Of a DNA stretch of 64,000 bases, positions 53,339 to 64,000 are shown piece after piece; the stretch's first letter is position 1; the number at the start of each line of letters is the position of its first letter. Position numbers and translations under genes: made by a program. The stretch is from Corticium candelabrum. Taxonomy: Eukaryota; Porifera; Homoscleromorpha; Homosclerophorida; Plakinidae. The notes under the pieces are model-generated. The model saw only the letters and a list, made by a program, of their open reading frames with translations. It did no database searches and was not told the origin of the DNA. The stretch covers positions 306,001 through 370,000 of the forward strand of contig NC_085096.1 of the NCBI RefSeq assembly GCF_963422355.1, written 5' to 3'.

Positions 53339-55746
53339 AGTCTGTCTGTCACTCAGCTGTTCTGGTCAGGTCACCACTTCACTACACCACCATACACCAT
53401 CAGTATCACACACATCACACACAATCACCTTTCTTCTGCTGTTCCCACTTTACCCTATGCAACATTAGTTTCTTATACTTCTTCAAAGCCTTTGGCCCTA
53501 AACCGAACACACATCATTGACCACACCTACACATGTTACATTACACCAGTAGCAACCTCCTTCAACGATAACAAGATTGACGTCCTTAAAAAGTATCGTA
53601 CATCCTGTTAAATGATATTGTTGTGCATTCATATCAACCTTGAACTTGTGTGCAGGATTGCTGAGATCTCGAACTCTATAATACAAACAGTACGTGCATG
53701 CATGCTTAGTGAGGATGCGAAGTGGAAAAGATGGTTGACAAATGATTACCTGAAGACGGCAACATGCACTCCAAGTGATGTGTCTTCAATGATTTTCTTT
53801 AATACTTTTGCTTTGCGTTCGTCTTTGGTTAGCTTCCTGGCTGCATTGGCTTCTTCGTGTTTTCTGGAGAACAAGACGATGATGTGTAAAAACATTACAT
53901 CAATGTCTGTCTGTCTATTTGTCTGTCAGTCTGTCCATCCTCGGTCTGTCTGTCTGTCCGTCCCTCCGCCTGTCTGTCTCTCCGTCTGTATGTATGTATG
54001 CATGTCCTATCAATAAAAGCTATCCAAAATAGGTACTCACCTCTGTCTCTCTGCCATTTGTGCTCTCACATGAGCTTCAATTTTGGTTGGATCTTGTATA
54101 GCTTCATTGCCCAATACTCTCATCAGATTTGAGATTTTAACTAGAAATACAATTTCATTATTCATTTTCATATAAAATCTGATGTATTGTGAGACGCATC
54201 CCTCCAATACAATGTCTCTGGTGTATTGTGAGATGCATCCCTCCAATACAATAGTCTAGTGTATTGTGAGATGCATCCCTCCAATACAAAAGTCTAGTGT
54301 ATTGTGAGATGCATCCCTCTAATACAATAGTCTAGTGTATTGTGAGATGCATCCCTCTAATACAATAGTCTAGTGTATTGTGAGATGCAGCCCTCCAACA
54401 CAAAAGTCTAGTGTATTGTGAGATGCATCCCTCCAATACAATAGTCTAGTGTATTGTGAGATGCATCCCTCCAATACAAAAGTCTAGTGTATTGTGAGAT
54501 GCATCCCTCCAATACAATAGTCTAGTGTATTGTGAGATGCATCCCTCCAATACAATAGTCTAGTGTATTGTGAGATGCATCCCTCTAATACAATAGTCTA
54601 GTGTATTGTGAGATGCATCCCTCCAATACAATAGTCTAGTGTATTGTGAGATGCAGCCCTCCAATACAAAAGTCTAGTGTATTGTGAGATGCATCCCTCC
54701 AATACAATGTCTCTAGTGTATTGTGAGATGCATCCCTCCAATACAATAGTCTAGTGTATTGTGAGATGCATCCCTCCAATACAATAGTCTAGTGTATTGT
54801 GAGATGCAGCCCTCCAATACAATAGTCTAGTGTATTGTGAGATACATCCTTCCAATACAATAGTCTAATGTATTGTGAGATGCATCCCTCCAATACAAAA
54901 GTCTAGTGTATTGTGAGATGCATCCCTCCAATACAATAGTCTAGTGTATTGCGAGATGCAGCCCTCCAATACAATAGTCTAGTGTATTGTGAGATGCATC
55001 CCTCCAATACAATAGTCTAATGTATTGTGAGATGCATCCCTCCAATACAATAGTCTAGTGTATTGTGAGATGCATCCCTCCAATACAATAATCCAACCTT
55101 TTGGTGGAGGTGGTGGCTCTAATCCCAACTGTATCTTCTCCTGCTTCTCTTTCTCCACATCACGTCGGCGTTGAGACCTCAACTTTTTCCTCTCCTAACC
55201 AACCTCATTACATCACAATAGAAATATCTTACAACCAATGCTTACCTTCTTTGTCATGATAATAGGCAGTGGCACAACTCTCCTTGGTTCAGCTGTAGAC
55301 ATCAATGATTAAATAGTTGATCACGTGATCACTAAAACTATGACCTGGTGGCCTCCTTTGGATGGGATGTTCAATAAGATTAGTGATTCCTCTGTACTTT
55401 GTACTAATTGGGTCTCGGCCGTCTGTAATATTAATTACAATATCGGCATATCTGAATACATTAAGGTATTGATTGACATAATGTGAAATAATTTGTTTAG
55501 GTGGAAAGGTACGACTGACGTTTCATTGGGAAGAATGACAGCATCCCACCACTCGACATCAGGAATAGGGTCATCATCCTAACACATGGAAAGAAACACA
55601 CTAGTTGATTAGTCAAACAAACCACTGACACAAAGACAGACAAACAGACAGACGGACAAATGAATAGATGGACAGACAGACAGACAAACAGACAGATAAA
55701 CAGACAGACGGACGGACAGACAGACACAAACAGACAAGACAGTCAA

Positions 55747-55805
<59 letters not shown>

Positions 55806-55973
55806 CAGGTAGACACACATTCACAAGAATAGACTACCGCACAAACATATAAATTGTGATCACTACACACTCACCTCTTGATTGGGAGCAATAAGTGCCA
55901 AACGAGTTGCAGTCGAAATTGACGATTTCTTTGATACCGACGAGATCTCGCTCTGTAGCTTCTCAAGCTGAGC

Positions 55974-56053
<80 letters not shown>

Positions 56054-56383
56054 TAACTTAGTACAAGTTAACAGTAACAAGATAAGCCAAACTTTCTTAC
56101 TTTTGCTCTCAGTTTCTGAGCCAGTTGCTCAAACTTGCCTTTCTCGTGAAATGTGAATGATCTCTTTGATCGTACGTGAAACCCTCCACTAAGAAATAAA
56201 CAGCTTTTACGTATAAGAGACTCAAAGCAATAGAAAGAAATTAACATAGAAATACATGCAAGCAACAATAACCATACTAATAGACAGACAAACAGACAAA
56301 CACCGAGACAGACAAACAGACAGACTAATACTGAGACAGACAAACAGACAGATAGATGGACAAACAGACAGATAGACAGACAA

Positions 56384-56450
<67 letters not shown>

Positions 56451-58299
56451 AGCAAACAAACAAACAGACAGACAAGCAGACAAACAAGCAGACAAACAAA
56501 CAGACAGACAGACAGACAAGCAGGCAGACAGACAGACAGACAGACAACAGACAGGCAGCCAGACAAACATGCAATAACTCTCAGCTTGTTTCTCACCGAA
56601 CTCTCAAGTCGTAGTAAGGATTCTGTGATGTATCCTCAACCTTCGGCTTCTCCATCTTAAACAGTTCCTGCTTCTTTGCACGGATATTTGCCTACACACA
56701 TACACACACTAACATTTGACAAAGCAAACTAGCAAGAAAATCAACAAAGACAAATACACAGACAGACAGACAGACAGACAGACAGATTGTTCTATTCTCT
56801 CCCAAACTGTAAATGTAACAATTGCAAAAATGAAAGCATCCTAAACATTAACAGAAACTATTGAAATGTCTGAAGTCATAGCTATTATCCTAATGAACGT
56901 AGTGCTGAATATCTACATCAAAGAAATAATCATCTATCTTACCTACATGCACTCTACTTTCCTTCTTTAATATAACTCTAGCATTACATTTCTGAATAAT
57001 TATAGAAATGTGTCTACGCCATCTCGTCCTGAAGTCGGCTTCAGTACTTCTGCCTTCCGAATCTTTTGATTTCTTTGAGAGTGAGTTCAGGAAGTTATCA
57101 GCCTCCTGACCCCAGAACCCAAAGTGTTCAAAGACCAGAGGAACTAAGTTAGGTGTTGTGCCATCCTGAACTGACGGAGCTTCGTATTTGTTTTTCTTCT
57201 CATCTCAAGCCTCTCAGCTGCATAGCCTGCCTCTTTAGATGCTCTATTTAGGATGTCTTTGCTCCAAGGATGAGTCATGCTTATGTCCAACTCTGTGCTT
57301 GATTCATCGTACATCAAAATATCTGGGCGATTCTCACATTCTGTATATTGTTCTCTTGACTCCTTGCAATGGTGCAGTTAGAGCTCGTTCAACCAACTGC
57401 ACCATCCTGACACTACAGAATCGTGTCGCCAGACTGGTCCTCCCCCAAACTTGCCGGTGAGAAGACGATACCCAGTTCCATCCAATTCTACTCCACATTC
57501 ACATTTGTTTATGCATGACTTTATTAAAAGGCATTGGTAGACCGAGCCTCAGGAAGGATGCTAGACGGAAATCCTTTGCAATAAGTGCACAAGACAGATA
57601 ATGAGCTGCACTCAAGAGGCCAATTTCTGAGCTTAGTTTGTGCTGAAGCTTACCCTTTGTAGCTGAAAGGGTTGACAATGATTGAGACCTCGGTGTTTCA
57701 TCATCTCCTAATCTAATTGGAGGCAAGGACTTGACAGCTGAATGAATGTCGAAGCTAAGTGAAGAGGATGTGGAATCATTTTCCACCAAATCTTGAATAC
57801 GTTGTGAAAGTGAGGAAAAGCGATTAGGCAAATCTCTGACAGATTGAGCCCATGAAGAGACGTATGCCGAGCATTTACTCTTGTAGACTTCAGATAAGCC
57901 AAACCCACCCAATTTGATGTTTAATGAGGCTTGATTCCAGGTGAAATCATCAATAGAGTCTAAGCCCAATATCTGCACAAAGGCAGACCAGGTCATGGCA
58001 TCATGTAGTTTCGCAGCATATTCAAAAGAATAAGGAGACATGCATCTAGCTAAGTAGTTCGTCTGAGTCACGTGGCAAAATCTTAGCAAGAGAGTTGCAC
58101 TCTGAGGGCACCTTAACTTTACGAGCTCAGAGAGCGTGACCTGAATTAGCGATCTTAGAGCATCTAGTTTGCACAAACTGGTCGCAGCCGATGAGAATCC
58201 CTAGAATCTCTGTGCCATGTGAGACCACAGGAGCAAAACCAAAGATTGTACAGAATCTGACGTATTGAACAACTCGCACTTTTTCTTGTTGACTATTGA

Positions 58300-58338
<39 letters not shown>

Positions 58339-58625
58339 CACACACACAGTCATGCCTAGTTCAACGTACCTTCAAGGTTGGTATCCGTCTGGTCAGTTGA
58401 ATGGCTTTTCCTGACTCGTCAACCGTTCTTCCTTTGTCGTCAAGAATGAGAGGAGCTGGTTTGGCTTGTTCAAGCAGTTTCCTATAGAGACGAGAACGCA
58501 GAGACGGTGAGGAAGGTTTGTGGCATGAATAGTTGGTTGATACTCACTCTGGGTCAGATATTAGCTTGGCAGCTCCAAGATTGCTAAGCTGAGAAATGAG
58601 AACAAAACAGTCAACAGACAAACAA

Positions 58626-58660
<35 letters not shown>

Positions 58661-60140
58661 AAAAAAATATATAAATAATAAATAAAAAATAAAAAATAAA
58701 AATATTAAATAAATAAATAATAAATAAAGATATACAAATAAAATAAGTAAACAAACAACCAAAGACAGATGCTTACCAAGCTTGGTTTCGCAGCCAGTGT
58801 CTGCTGAATCTTGGCATTCAGCTCTGCAGCCTTACGAGCTTTCTCTACAAAAATGGACATACTAACTAATTTACAGAGTGACAAACAGACAGACAAACCG
58901 ACACACAGACAGACAAACAGACAGACAGATAGACAGACAGACAAACTTGCACGCATATATACAGACAGACAGACAGTTGGACAGACAGACAGACAGACAG
59001 ACAAACTTGCACGCATACATACAGACAGACAGACAGTTGGACAGACAGGCAGACAGACAAACTTACGCATATACAGACAGACAGACGGACAGATAAACAG
59101 ACAGACAGTCAGACAGAGACAAACAAACAGACAGACACACAGACAGACAAACTTACACACAAACACAGACAAACAGACACACACACACAGACATAAAAGG
59201 ACAGACAGACAGACAGACAAACAGACAACATACACACAAAACACCAATAGCCACGTATCTAACCAACAGCTTCCTGCATAAGAGCATCTCTGTGTGAAAT
59301 AGCTGGAGTAGAAATCGGATGCATTCCTGCTGATGTGGCCGATTGCAACACGTTACCTCCGCCTACAACACTGGGCACTCCAGTCTACAGTCAATACATC
59401 ACAATCAATATATCACACACACATGGTTGCATGTCACCATCACAGTCTGCTGCTAGTCTGTCTGTCTGTCTGTCTGTCTATCTGTTTGTCCATCCATCTG
59501 TCTGTCTGTCTGTCCATCTGTCTATCTATTTGTCCATCCATCCATCTGTCTGTCTACCTGTCTGTCCATCCAGCTGTCTGTCTGTCTATCTGTTCGTCCA
59601 TCCATCCATCTGTCTGGCTGCGTGTCTGTCCATCTGTCCATCTGTTTACCTGTCTGTCCATCCATCTGCCTGTCTCTCTGTTTGTCTATCCATCCATCCA
59701 TCTGTCTGTCTACATGTCTGTCCATCCATCTGCCTGTTTGTCTGTCTGTCTTCCTGTCCATCATCTGTCCGTCTGTCTATCTGTCCGTACATCCATCCAT
59801 CTGTCTGACTGTGTGTTTGTCCATCTGTCTATCTGTCCATCCATCCATCTGACTGACTGTGTGTCTGTCCATCTGTCTGTCTGTCTGTCTATATATTTGT
59901 CCATCCATCCATCCATCCGTCTGTCTGTCTGTCTGTACACACAAAAACACAAGACCACCACTCACTCCTATCTGCAGCTGCTGTTTTCTCGCCTCAATCT
60001 GCTTCATTGTTGTCTCCATTACATCATCAATCTAACAACCAACCAACACTCCCACAAATAAAACACAACATACTCTAGTAACGTGCCCACCCACCTAACT
60101 CATACAGTCTCGTTCAAACAATAAATTGTGTGGGTGTGTG

Positions 60141-60211
<71 letters not shown>

Positions 60212-61625
60212 CATCATCATACCAACCTGTGATCGTGTGAGTCCAGCTGCATTCACCGGTTCCTCAACAGCATACGGCACATTAGAAATGTCTTCATCAT
60301 TTAAGTCAAAACGACTAAAATATAACAACACAGTCAACACTATTTGTGTTATTGTAGTTTGATGTTTTGGATAACTAAGGGACTAACGTTCTTAGCCGCT
60401 TCTTTGGTTCTTTGCCAGAGTCACCGACAGCCTCAGAAAAGCCTTCCTATAGTGTGAGAAGAAGTCAAGCTACGAAGTAACAGCAAGAAAGGCAAACAGT
60501 CATGCAGACACAGAGAGACAGACAGACAAACAGACAAACAGACAGACAAATGGAGACAGACAGACAGACAGACATACAGACAGACAGACAAACAGAAGGA
60601 CAGACAAACAGATGGACAGACAAATAGACTGACAGACAAAAACCCGACAGACTGACAAAGAGCACTCATACCCTCTTCCTTTTTCGTCCTGTGGATTCTC
60701 CAGCAGTGCGGGACTGTTTGATCTAAAACAACTGTGGTTGGTCTCTGTTGCATACTATTAAGCCACAGCTACTTATGAGTATGATACCTGCTCAACTTTG
60801 TCTGAAAGTTTATCAACAAAAGATGGAGCAAGATCATCCAACAATGTTCTCAGATGTACTAAAATAAAGCAACAAAATTATATTGTAAAAACGCATCCTT
60901 CCATACTCTAATGTATTGTGAGATGCATCCCTCCAATACAATAGTCTAGTGTATTGTGAGATGCATCCCTCCAATACAATAGTCTAGTGTATTGTGAGAT
61001 GCATCCCTCCAATACAATAGTCTAGTGTATTGTGAGTTGCATTTGTGCAATACAATAGTCTAGTGTATTGTGAGATGCATCCCTCCAATACAATAGTCTA
61101 GTGTATTGTGAGATGCATCCCTCCAATACAATAGTCTAGTGTATTGTGAGATGCATCCCTCCAATACAATAGTCTAGTGTATTGTGAGATGCATCTCTCC
61201 AATACAATAGTCTAGTGTATTGTGAGATGCATCCCTCCAATACAATAGTCTAGTGCATTGTGAGATGCATCCCTCCAATACAATAGTCTAGTGTATTGTG
61301 AGATGCATCTCTACAATACAATAGTCTAGTGTATTGTGAGATGCATCCCTCCAATACAATAGTCTAGTGTATTGTGAGATGCATCCCTCCAATACAATAG
61401 TCTAGTGTATTGTGAGATGCATCCCTTCAGTAGAATAATCATATCCCAATACAACAGAACACGTCATATTTGTCCTTTACACGCAATTTTCTCTTTTTCC
61501 AAGTTCTTGCTGACACAGTCCATAGCGGCGCTAACAACCGCAGTTTCCGGAAAACCAAGCACATCGCTAGTAATCGACGAAACGTAAGGCCTCAGCTCGT
61601 CCAACTCCTGACGTGAGAGCGCCAT
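52930..61625 (-). CDS. PRPF3: U4/U6 small nuclear ribonucleoprotein Prp3
   Basis: 22 exons: 61625-61481, 60858-60788, 60722-60672, 60446-60388, 60314-60227, 60031-59966, 59384-59264, 58844-58777, 58588-58548, 58481-58370, 56691-56597, 56188-56101, 55973-55875, 55578-55513, 55422-55345, 55292-55246, 55194-55098, 54140-54041, 53863-53750, 53675-53557, 53226-53165, 53082-52930. Recognisable PRPF3 blocks in order: N-terminal [13 protein letters not shown] (PWI-like), [119 protein letters not shown], and the end [13 protein letters not shown]. Prp3 holds U4/U6 together in the tri-snRNP in the nucleus. The join 55513 to 55422 does not keep phase with the sites I chose; a small exon or other donor is missing. 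The introns hold satellite, (CAGA)n arrays and a LINE piece. Confidence 0.95.
54175..55095. repeat. Satellite array 2, 38 bp unit, ~24 copies
   Basis: The unit contains TGTATTG, GATGCATC and CAATACA followed by ATAGTCTAG. It fills the PRPF3 intron 54141-55097 almost from splice site to splice site. Copies differ by single changes (aaaagtc, gcagccc, tctaata). Confidence 0.95.
55620..55810. repeat. (CAGA)n array in PRPF3 intron
   Basis: Imperfect CAGA/CAAA tetranucleotides in the intron 55579-55874. Confidence 0.9.
55978..56053. repeat. (CA)n array in PRPF3 intron
   Basis: Starts 4 bp from the exon boundary at 55973, so it takes the place of the normal polypyrimidine tract on the sense strand as (TG)n. 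Confidence 0.9.
56280..56560. repeat. (CAGA)n array in PRPF3 intron
   Basis: Long imperfect CAGACAAA/CAGACAGA array in the intron 56189-56596. Confidence 0.9.
56930..58310 (-). mobile_element. 3' part of a LINE (RT C-terminal region) in PRPF3 intron
   Basis: A minus-strand frame at 58176-57499 holds [20 protein letters not shown], then [16 protein letters not shown], then [13 protein letters not shown], the post-catalytic region typical of some LINE reverse transcriptases. A second block at about 57200-56940 reads [19 protein letters not shown] and [18 protein letters not shown], a usual ending of the same type. An upstream piece (58300-58180) contains [10 protein letters not shown]. No FADD catalytic box is present. 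It sits in the sense direction of PRPF3. Confidence 0.75.
58880..59235. repeat. (CAGA)n array with ~66 bp higher-order unit
   Basis: In the PRPF3 intron 58845-59263. The segment with aaacttgcacgcata(t/c)atacagacag is repeated at 58945 and 59011. Confidence 0.9.
59457..59935. repeat. (CTGT)/(CCAT)n array with higher-order units
   Basis: Tetranucleotides CTGT, CCAT and CTAT with repeat units of ~50-60 bp in the PRPF3 intron 59385-59965. Opposite strand polarity to the other PRPF3 arrays. Confidence 0.9.
60145..60212. repeat. (TG)n array in PRPF3 intron
   Basis: TG dinucleotides ending about 15 bp from the exon boundary at 60227. Confidence 0.95.
60505..60655. repeat. (CAGA)n array in PRPF3 intron
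   Basis: Imperfect CAGA array in the intron 60447-60671. Confidence 0.9.
60905..61435. repeat. Satellite array 3, 38 bp unit, ~14 copies
   Basis: Same unit as array 2, filling PRPF3 intron 1 (60859-61480) nearly completely. One copy is altered to gagttgcatttgtgc. More uniform than array 2. Confidence 0.95.
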
Positions 61626-61760
61626 TAGCATAACATACGGGATGTCCTTAACATCCCTCCAAAACTTGCCGACCCGGATACCGGCTATTTACTTACGCGC
61701 TTGCGCTAACATTACACATTGCACTGCAAGCCCGGATGCAGAGGCACGTGATTCGCGACT
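61626..61760. promoter_or_regulatory. Shared divergent promoter region of PRPF3 and RAB8
   Basis: Only 135 bp separate the PRPF3 start codon (minus) from the RAB8 start codon (plus), so both promoters and 5' UTRs must fit here. The stretch has several CpGs and a palindromic E-box CACGTG at 61745-61750. No TATA box is obvious. Confidence 0.7.
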
Positions 61761-62005
61761 ATGGCGAAAACTTATGATTACTTGTTCAAGCTGCTTCTCA
61801 TCGGAGACAGCGCCGTTGGAAAAACTTGCATTCTCTTCCGTTTCTCCGAAGACGCCTTCAACTCGACCTTCATCTCAACGATCGGTGAGTGAGAGAAGGG
61901 CGTGGTGACATCACCTTTCATCACCGTTTTCTCGCCATCCGTAGGGATCGACTTTAAGATACGCACGGTGGAGTTAGAAGGAAAGAAGATCAAGCTGCAG
62001 ATATG
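61761..62005 (+). CDS. RAB8: Rab8-type small GTPase, exons 1-2 (rest beyond the window)
   Basis: Exons 61761-61884 and 61945-62005, phases 1 and 2, short first intron of 60 bp. The N-terminus [17 protein letters not shown] and the switch I region [20 protein letters not shown] match Rab8, with Rab10 and Rab13 less close. The sequence ends in IKLQIW just before the expected DTAGQ switch II motif, which I did not find between 62006 and 64000, so a long intron continues past the window. Rab8 directs vesicles from the Golgi to plasma membrane and cilia. The P-loop reads GDSAVGKT where vertebrate Rab8 has GDSGVGKT. Confidence 0.85.
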
Positions 62006-62300
62006 GTGAGTGAATTGTTCGCGCGCGTCGTTTGGCGGTGAGAGGCGATTTGAGTATGAGGGGCCCCGGGGCCGGTGGAGCGGGAGGTTGGACGGTGAAT
62101 GAATTGTGACGATTCGGTCGTGATGATGAGAGAGTTGTTGGACGTCGGAGTGTTGTGTTGTGTTGTTTCTGTCGGCGTGTGAGGTTAGGAGGTTATGATA
62201 GTTGTGGGTTAGAAAGGGTGGGACTTGAGTTATGGTTCTGTGTCGGTTCGTCTGTCTCGTCGTCTGTCCATGGGTGTCTAGACTCTGACATTTGTTGTCT

Positions 62301-62353
<53 letters not shown>

Positions 62354-62400
62354 TTGTTTGTCTGTGTGTCTGTCTGTGTCTGTCTGTCTGTCTGTCTGTC
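62301..62400. repeat. (TG)n-(CTGT)n array in RAB8 intron
   Basis: TG dinucleotides followed by CTGT tetranucleotides. Confidence 0.95.
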
Positions 62401-64000
62401 AATACATTTATTTCCATTACAATAAAATTTCCATCAAATTCTAAAAGCAAACCTAAAGTCCACTACATAATAACTACTACATAACACTGCGAAATAGTGG
62501 CCAGACATCGGACATTTACCGACCAAACGAAGCATTTGTCCGGCCGTTTGTGATTTCGCCGGACATTTTGTCCAGTGACGTAGCGTCAGGTGTGGAATTC
62601 CGTATGAGCAACCCATGTCCTCACGCATCCCAATGTCATGTCAACAAACGTAGTTTCCAGAGTTCGTGCATGAAACAAACGCAAACAGCCACTCGTCGTA
62701 CGTGGACAGTACTGTATAGCTGCATGTGTATTTTGTTAAATCCCGGATGTGGGCGCTCAAGTACACACGCTGGGGCTCCGAGGGTTGTGTGTGCAACAGA
62801 ATGCATCGGACAGCCATGGGTCATACTAGATACGTGTACAGTACACTGTGAATGTGGCAGGATAGGAAACTCAGAGATACTTGCGTGTAATGTTTCCTGT
62901 AGGGGCTAGAAGAACCTGAAGACAAATACGTTGATAGGATAGCAAAGTCACTGAACTAAAAACTGCTACTAGCGTAGTATAGTGCATGTTCTTGGAGTGA
63001 TTGCAGTTTTCACATCTAGAGGTATGGTGCATATGTGGACGAAGATGATGTTTGGTACAGCAGTTGAAGAACTGAACAGGCATGCAGGATTTTACGCGGA
63101 TGGGTTTGTAGCCAGGGCAGAGTCTAGCTGTTAGACGAAGCGATGATAACCTGTCTCTCTCTTCATTGCTATCTCAAACAATGGCCACTTTCTTTAGTCA
63201 GGCTTTTTTTAGTAATTTGTCAAGTAGGCTGTACTAATTGCATGCATATCTTATGACTCTTTTAGCAAAGGCATGCAAAGTGTCATCTAGAGCCATGAAA
63301 CCTAGCACTTGGTCAAGCATCCTCGAGCTAGCTGTGGTGGCAAGTGTCTTTTGTCGACCTGTTCGTGCTGTGTATTCCAAGAGATTTGGTTTGGCAACAC
63401 AAATACATGGACACGTGTACCAACCTCGAATTACTGCGGCAACCCATGATAATCGTCATGAATTGATCCACTACAGTAACCATCAACTAGATCTGAATGG
63501 GGAAACATATGCCTCCACCCAGACCACTTTGTTCCTTGTGCTTGTATATCCAGTGTGGTGGACTCAGATGTTAGAAAAAAAGATGTGGTGGGATCAGTGT
63601 GTGTACACGTTCGCTTGCACGTGTCATTGTTACACTCCTCGAGGAGGTGTTGCAAGGTCTTTACTCCCAAACAGGTGTCCATTGGACCCGGCAAGAATGC
63701 ATGTAACCCTTGTGGTGGAAACTTTCGGTCTTTGGTCGTCTCACAGTCTCTTGAAATCAATTGCACGGAGATCAGCACTGCATAACCACGTGACCGTTAG
63801 CCACACCACCTCACACCTCCATCAACAGTTGTCCATCAAACTTTGGCTTTATAATTCTAAGATGGTTTTAGAGAGACTAGCATTCGACAGTAGGGAAGAT
63901 ATTTAGTTAATTTGGGATAGTTGTGAATTGTAAGTGATGAGTAGTATTTGCCAAGATTGGAATATCCGACCAGACGTTTCTAATGTCCGGCAGATTTTGA
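62401..64000. other. RAB8 intron 2 sequence without a recognised gene
   Basis: No RAB8 exon found. A 222-codon open frame at 63238-63906 has no recognisable domain. Words of the type GTCCGGC/GCCGGACATT cluster at 62500-62575 and again at 63985, so a dispersed element may span this region and leave the window. Confidence 0.45.

Noticed and set aside
54175-55095. Could the 38 bp repeats be a CRISPR array?
   Set aside because: Units are directly adjacent with no unique spacers, in a eukaryotic intron.
55425-55512. 13 nt micro-exon to repair the PRPF3 phase between 55513 and 55422
   Set aside because: It would need a 16 bp intron, which is not credible; the junction is left unresolved.
63238-63906. 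222-codon plus-strand frame in the RAB8 intron
   Set aside because: No recognisable motif, no splice-linked partner and an overlapping antisense frame of similar quality; left as unassigned.
62490-64000. Possible TIR element bounded by GCCGGACATT-like words
   Set aside because: The two ends align only over short words, the second end is at the window edge, and no target duplication could be checked.

Overview
This window looks like nuclear DNA from an early-branching animal, most plausibly a sponge; the species cannot be named from sequence alone. The reasons are split metazoan housekeeping genes (TMEM161, PRPF3, RAB8), many short introns (56-70 bp next to multi-kb ones), an ankyrin-Roc-COR-Death gene, and very heavy simple-sequence content: (TG)n/(CA)n, (CAGA)n/(CTGT)n and a 38-40 bp satellite. 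No prokaryotic, organellar or viral block is visible.

Layout. 1-4.2 kb: 3' part of a TMEM161 gene (+). 4.2-8.1 kb: non-coding, with microsatellites, a ~380 bp tandem duplication and a LINE 3' end. 8.07-24.92 kb: one large gene (-) that I assemble as 7 exons in a single continuous frame of 2898 residues: about 45 ankyrin repeats, a Roc GTPase with a very long insert, COR, and three C-terminal death-type domains. Its 7.5 kb penultimate-region intron holds a decayed Ty3/Gypsy pol fragment with integrase upstream of reverse transcriptase, a near full-length RTE-like LINE and a tRNA-headed SINE. 26.1-33.3 kb and 37.8-47.6 kb (both +): two paralogous genes for secreted, extremely acidic Glu/Ala-rich proteins built from small, mostly phase-0 exons (25 and 6 exons found). 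I do not recognise this family; it is one of my two best candidates for something undescribed.

Between and inside these two genes lie three long-terminal-inverted-repeat DNA elements. They share the terminal word TAGCCTCG, 8-9 bp GGTG-type target duplications and a hairpin just inside each end. One carries a truncated RecQ-like helicase. This is the second best candidate. A separate Harbinger-like MITE sits at 39.3 kb. 47.6-52.9 kb: a second SINE copy and an ankyrin-repeat gene with a C-terminal coiled coil (-). 52.9-61.6 kb: PRPF3 (-), 22 exons, two of its introns filled almost edge to edge by the 38 bp satellite. 61.76 kb: the first two exons of RAB8 (+), divergent from PRPF3 across only 135 bp.

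Functionally the genes do not form a pathway. PRPF3 (U4/U6 snRNP), RAB8 (exocytic trafficking) and TMEM161 are housekeeping. The ankyrin-Roc-COR-Death and ankyrin genes belong to expanded signalling/innate-type repertoires. The acidic pair is predicted to be secreted or vesicular and may bind cations. All domain calls are from reading translated exons; no database search was possible.
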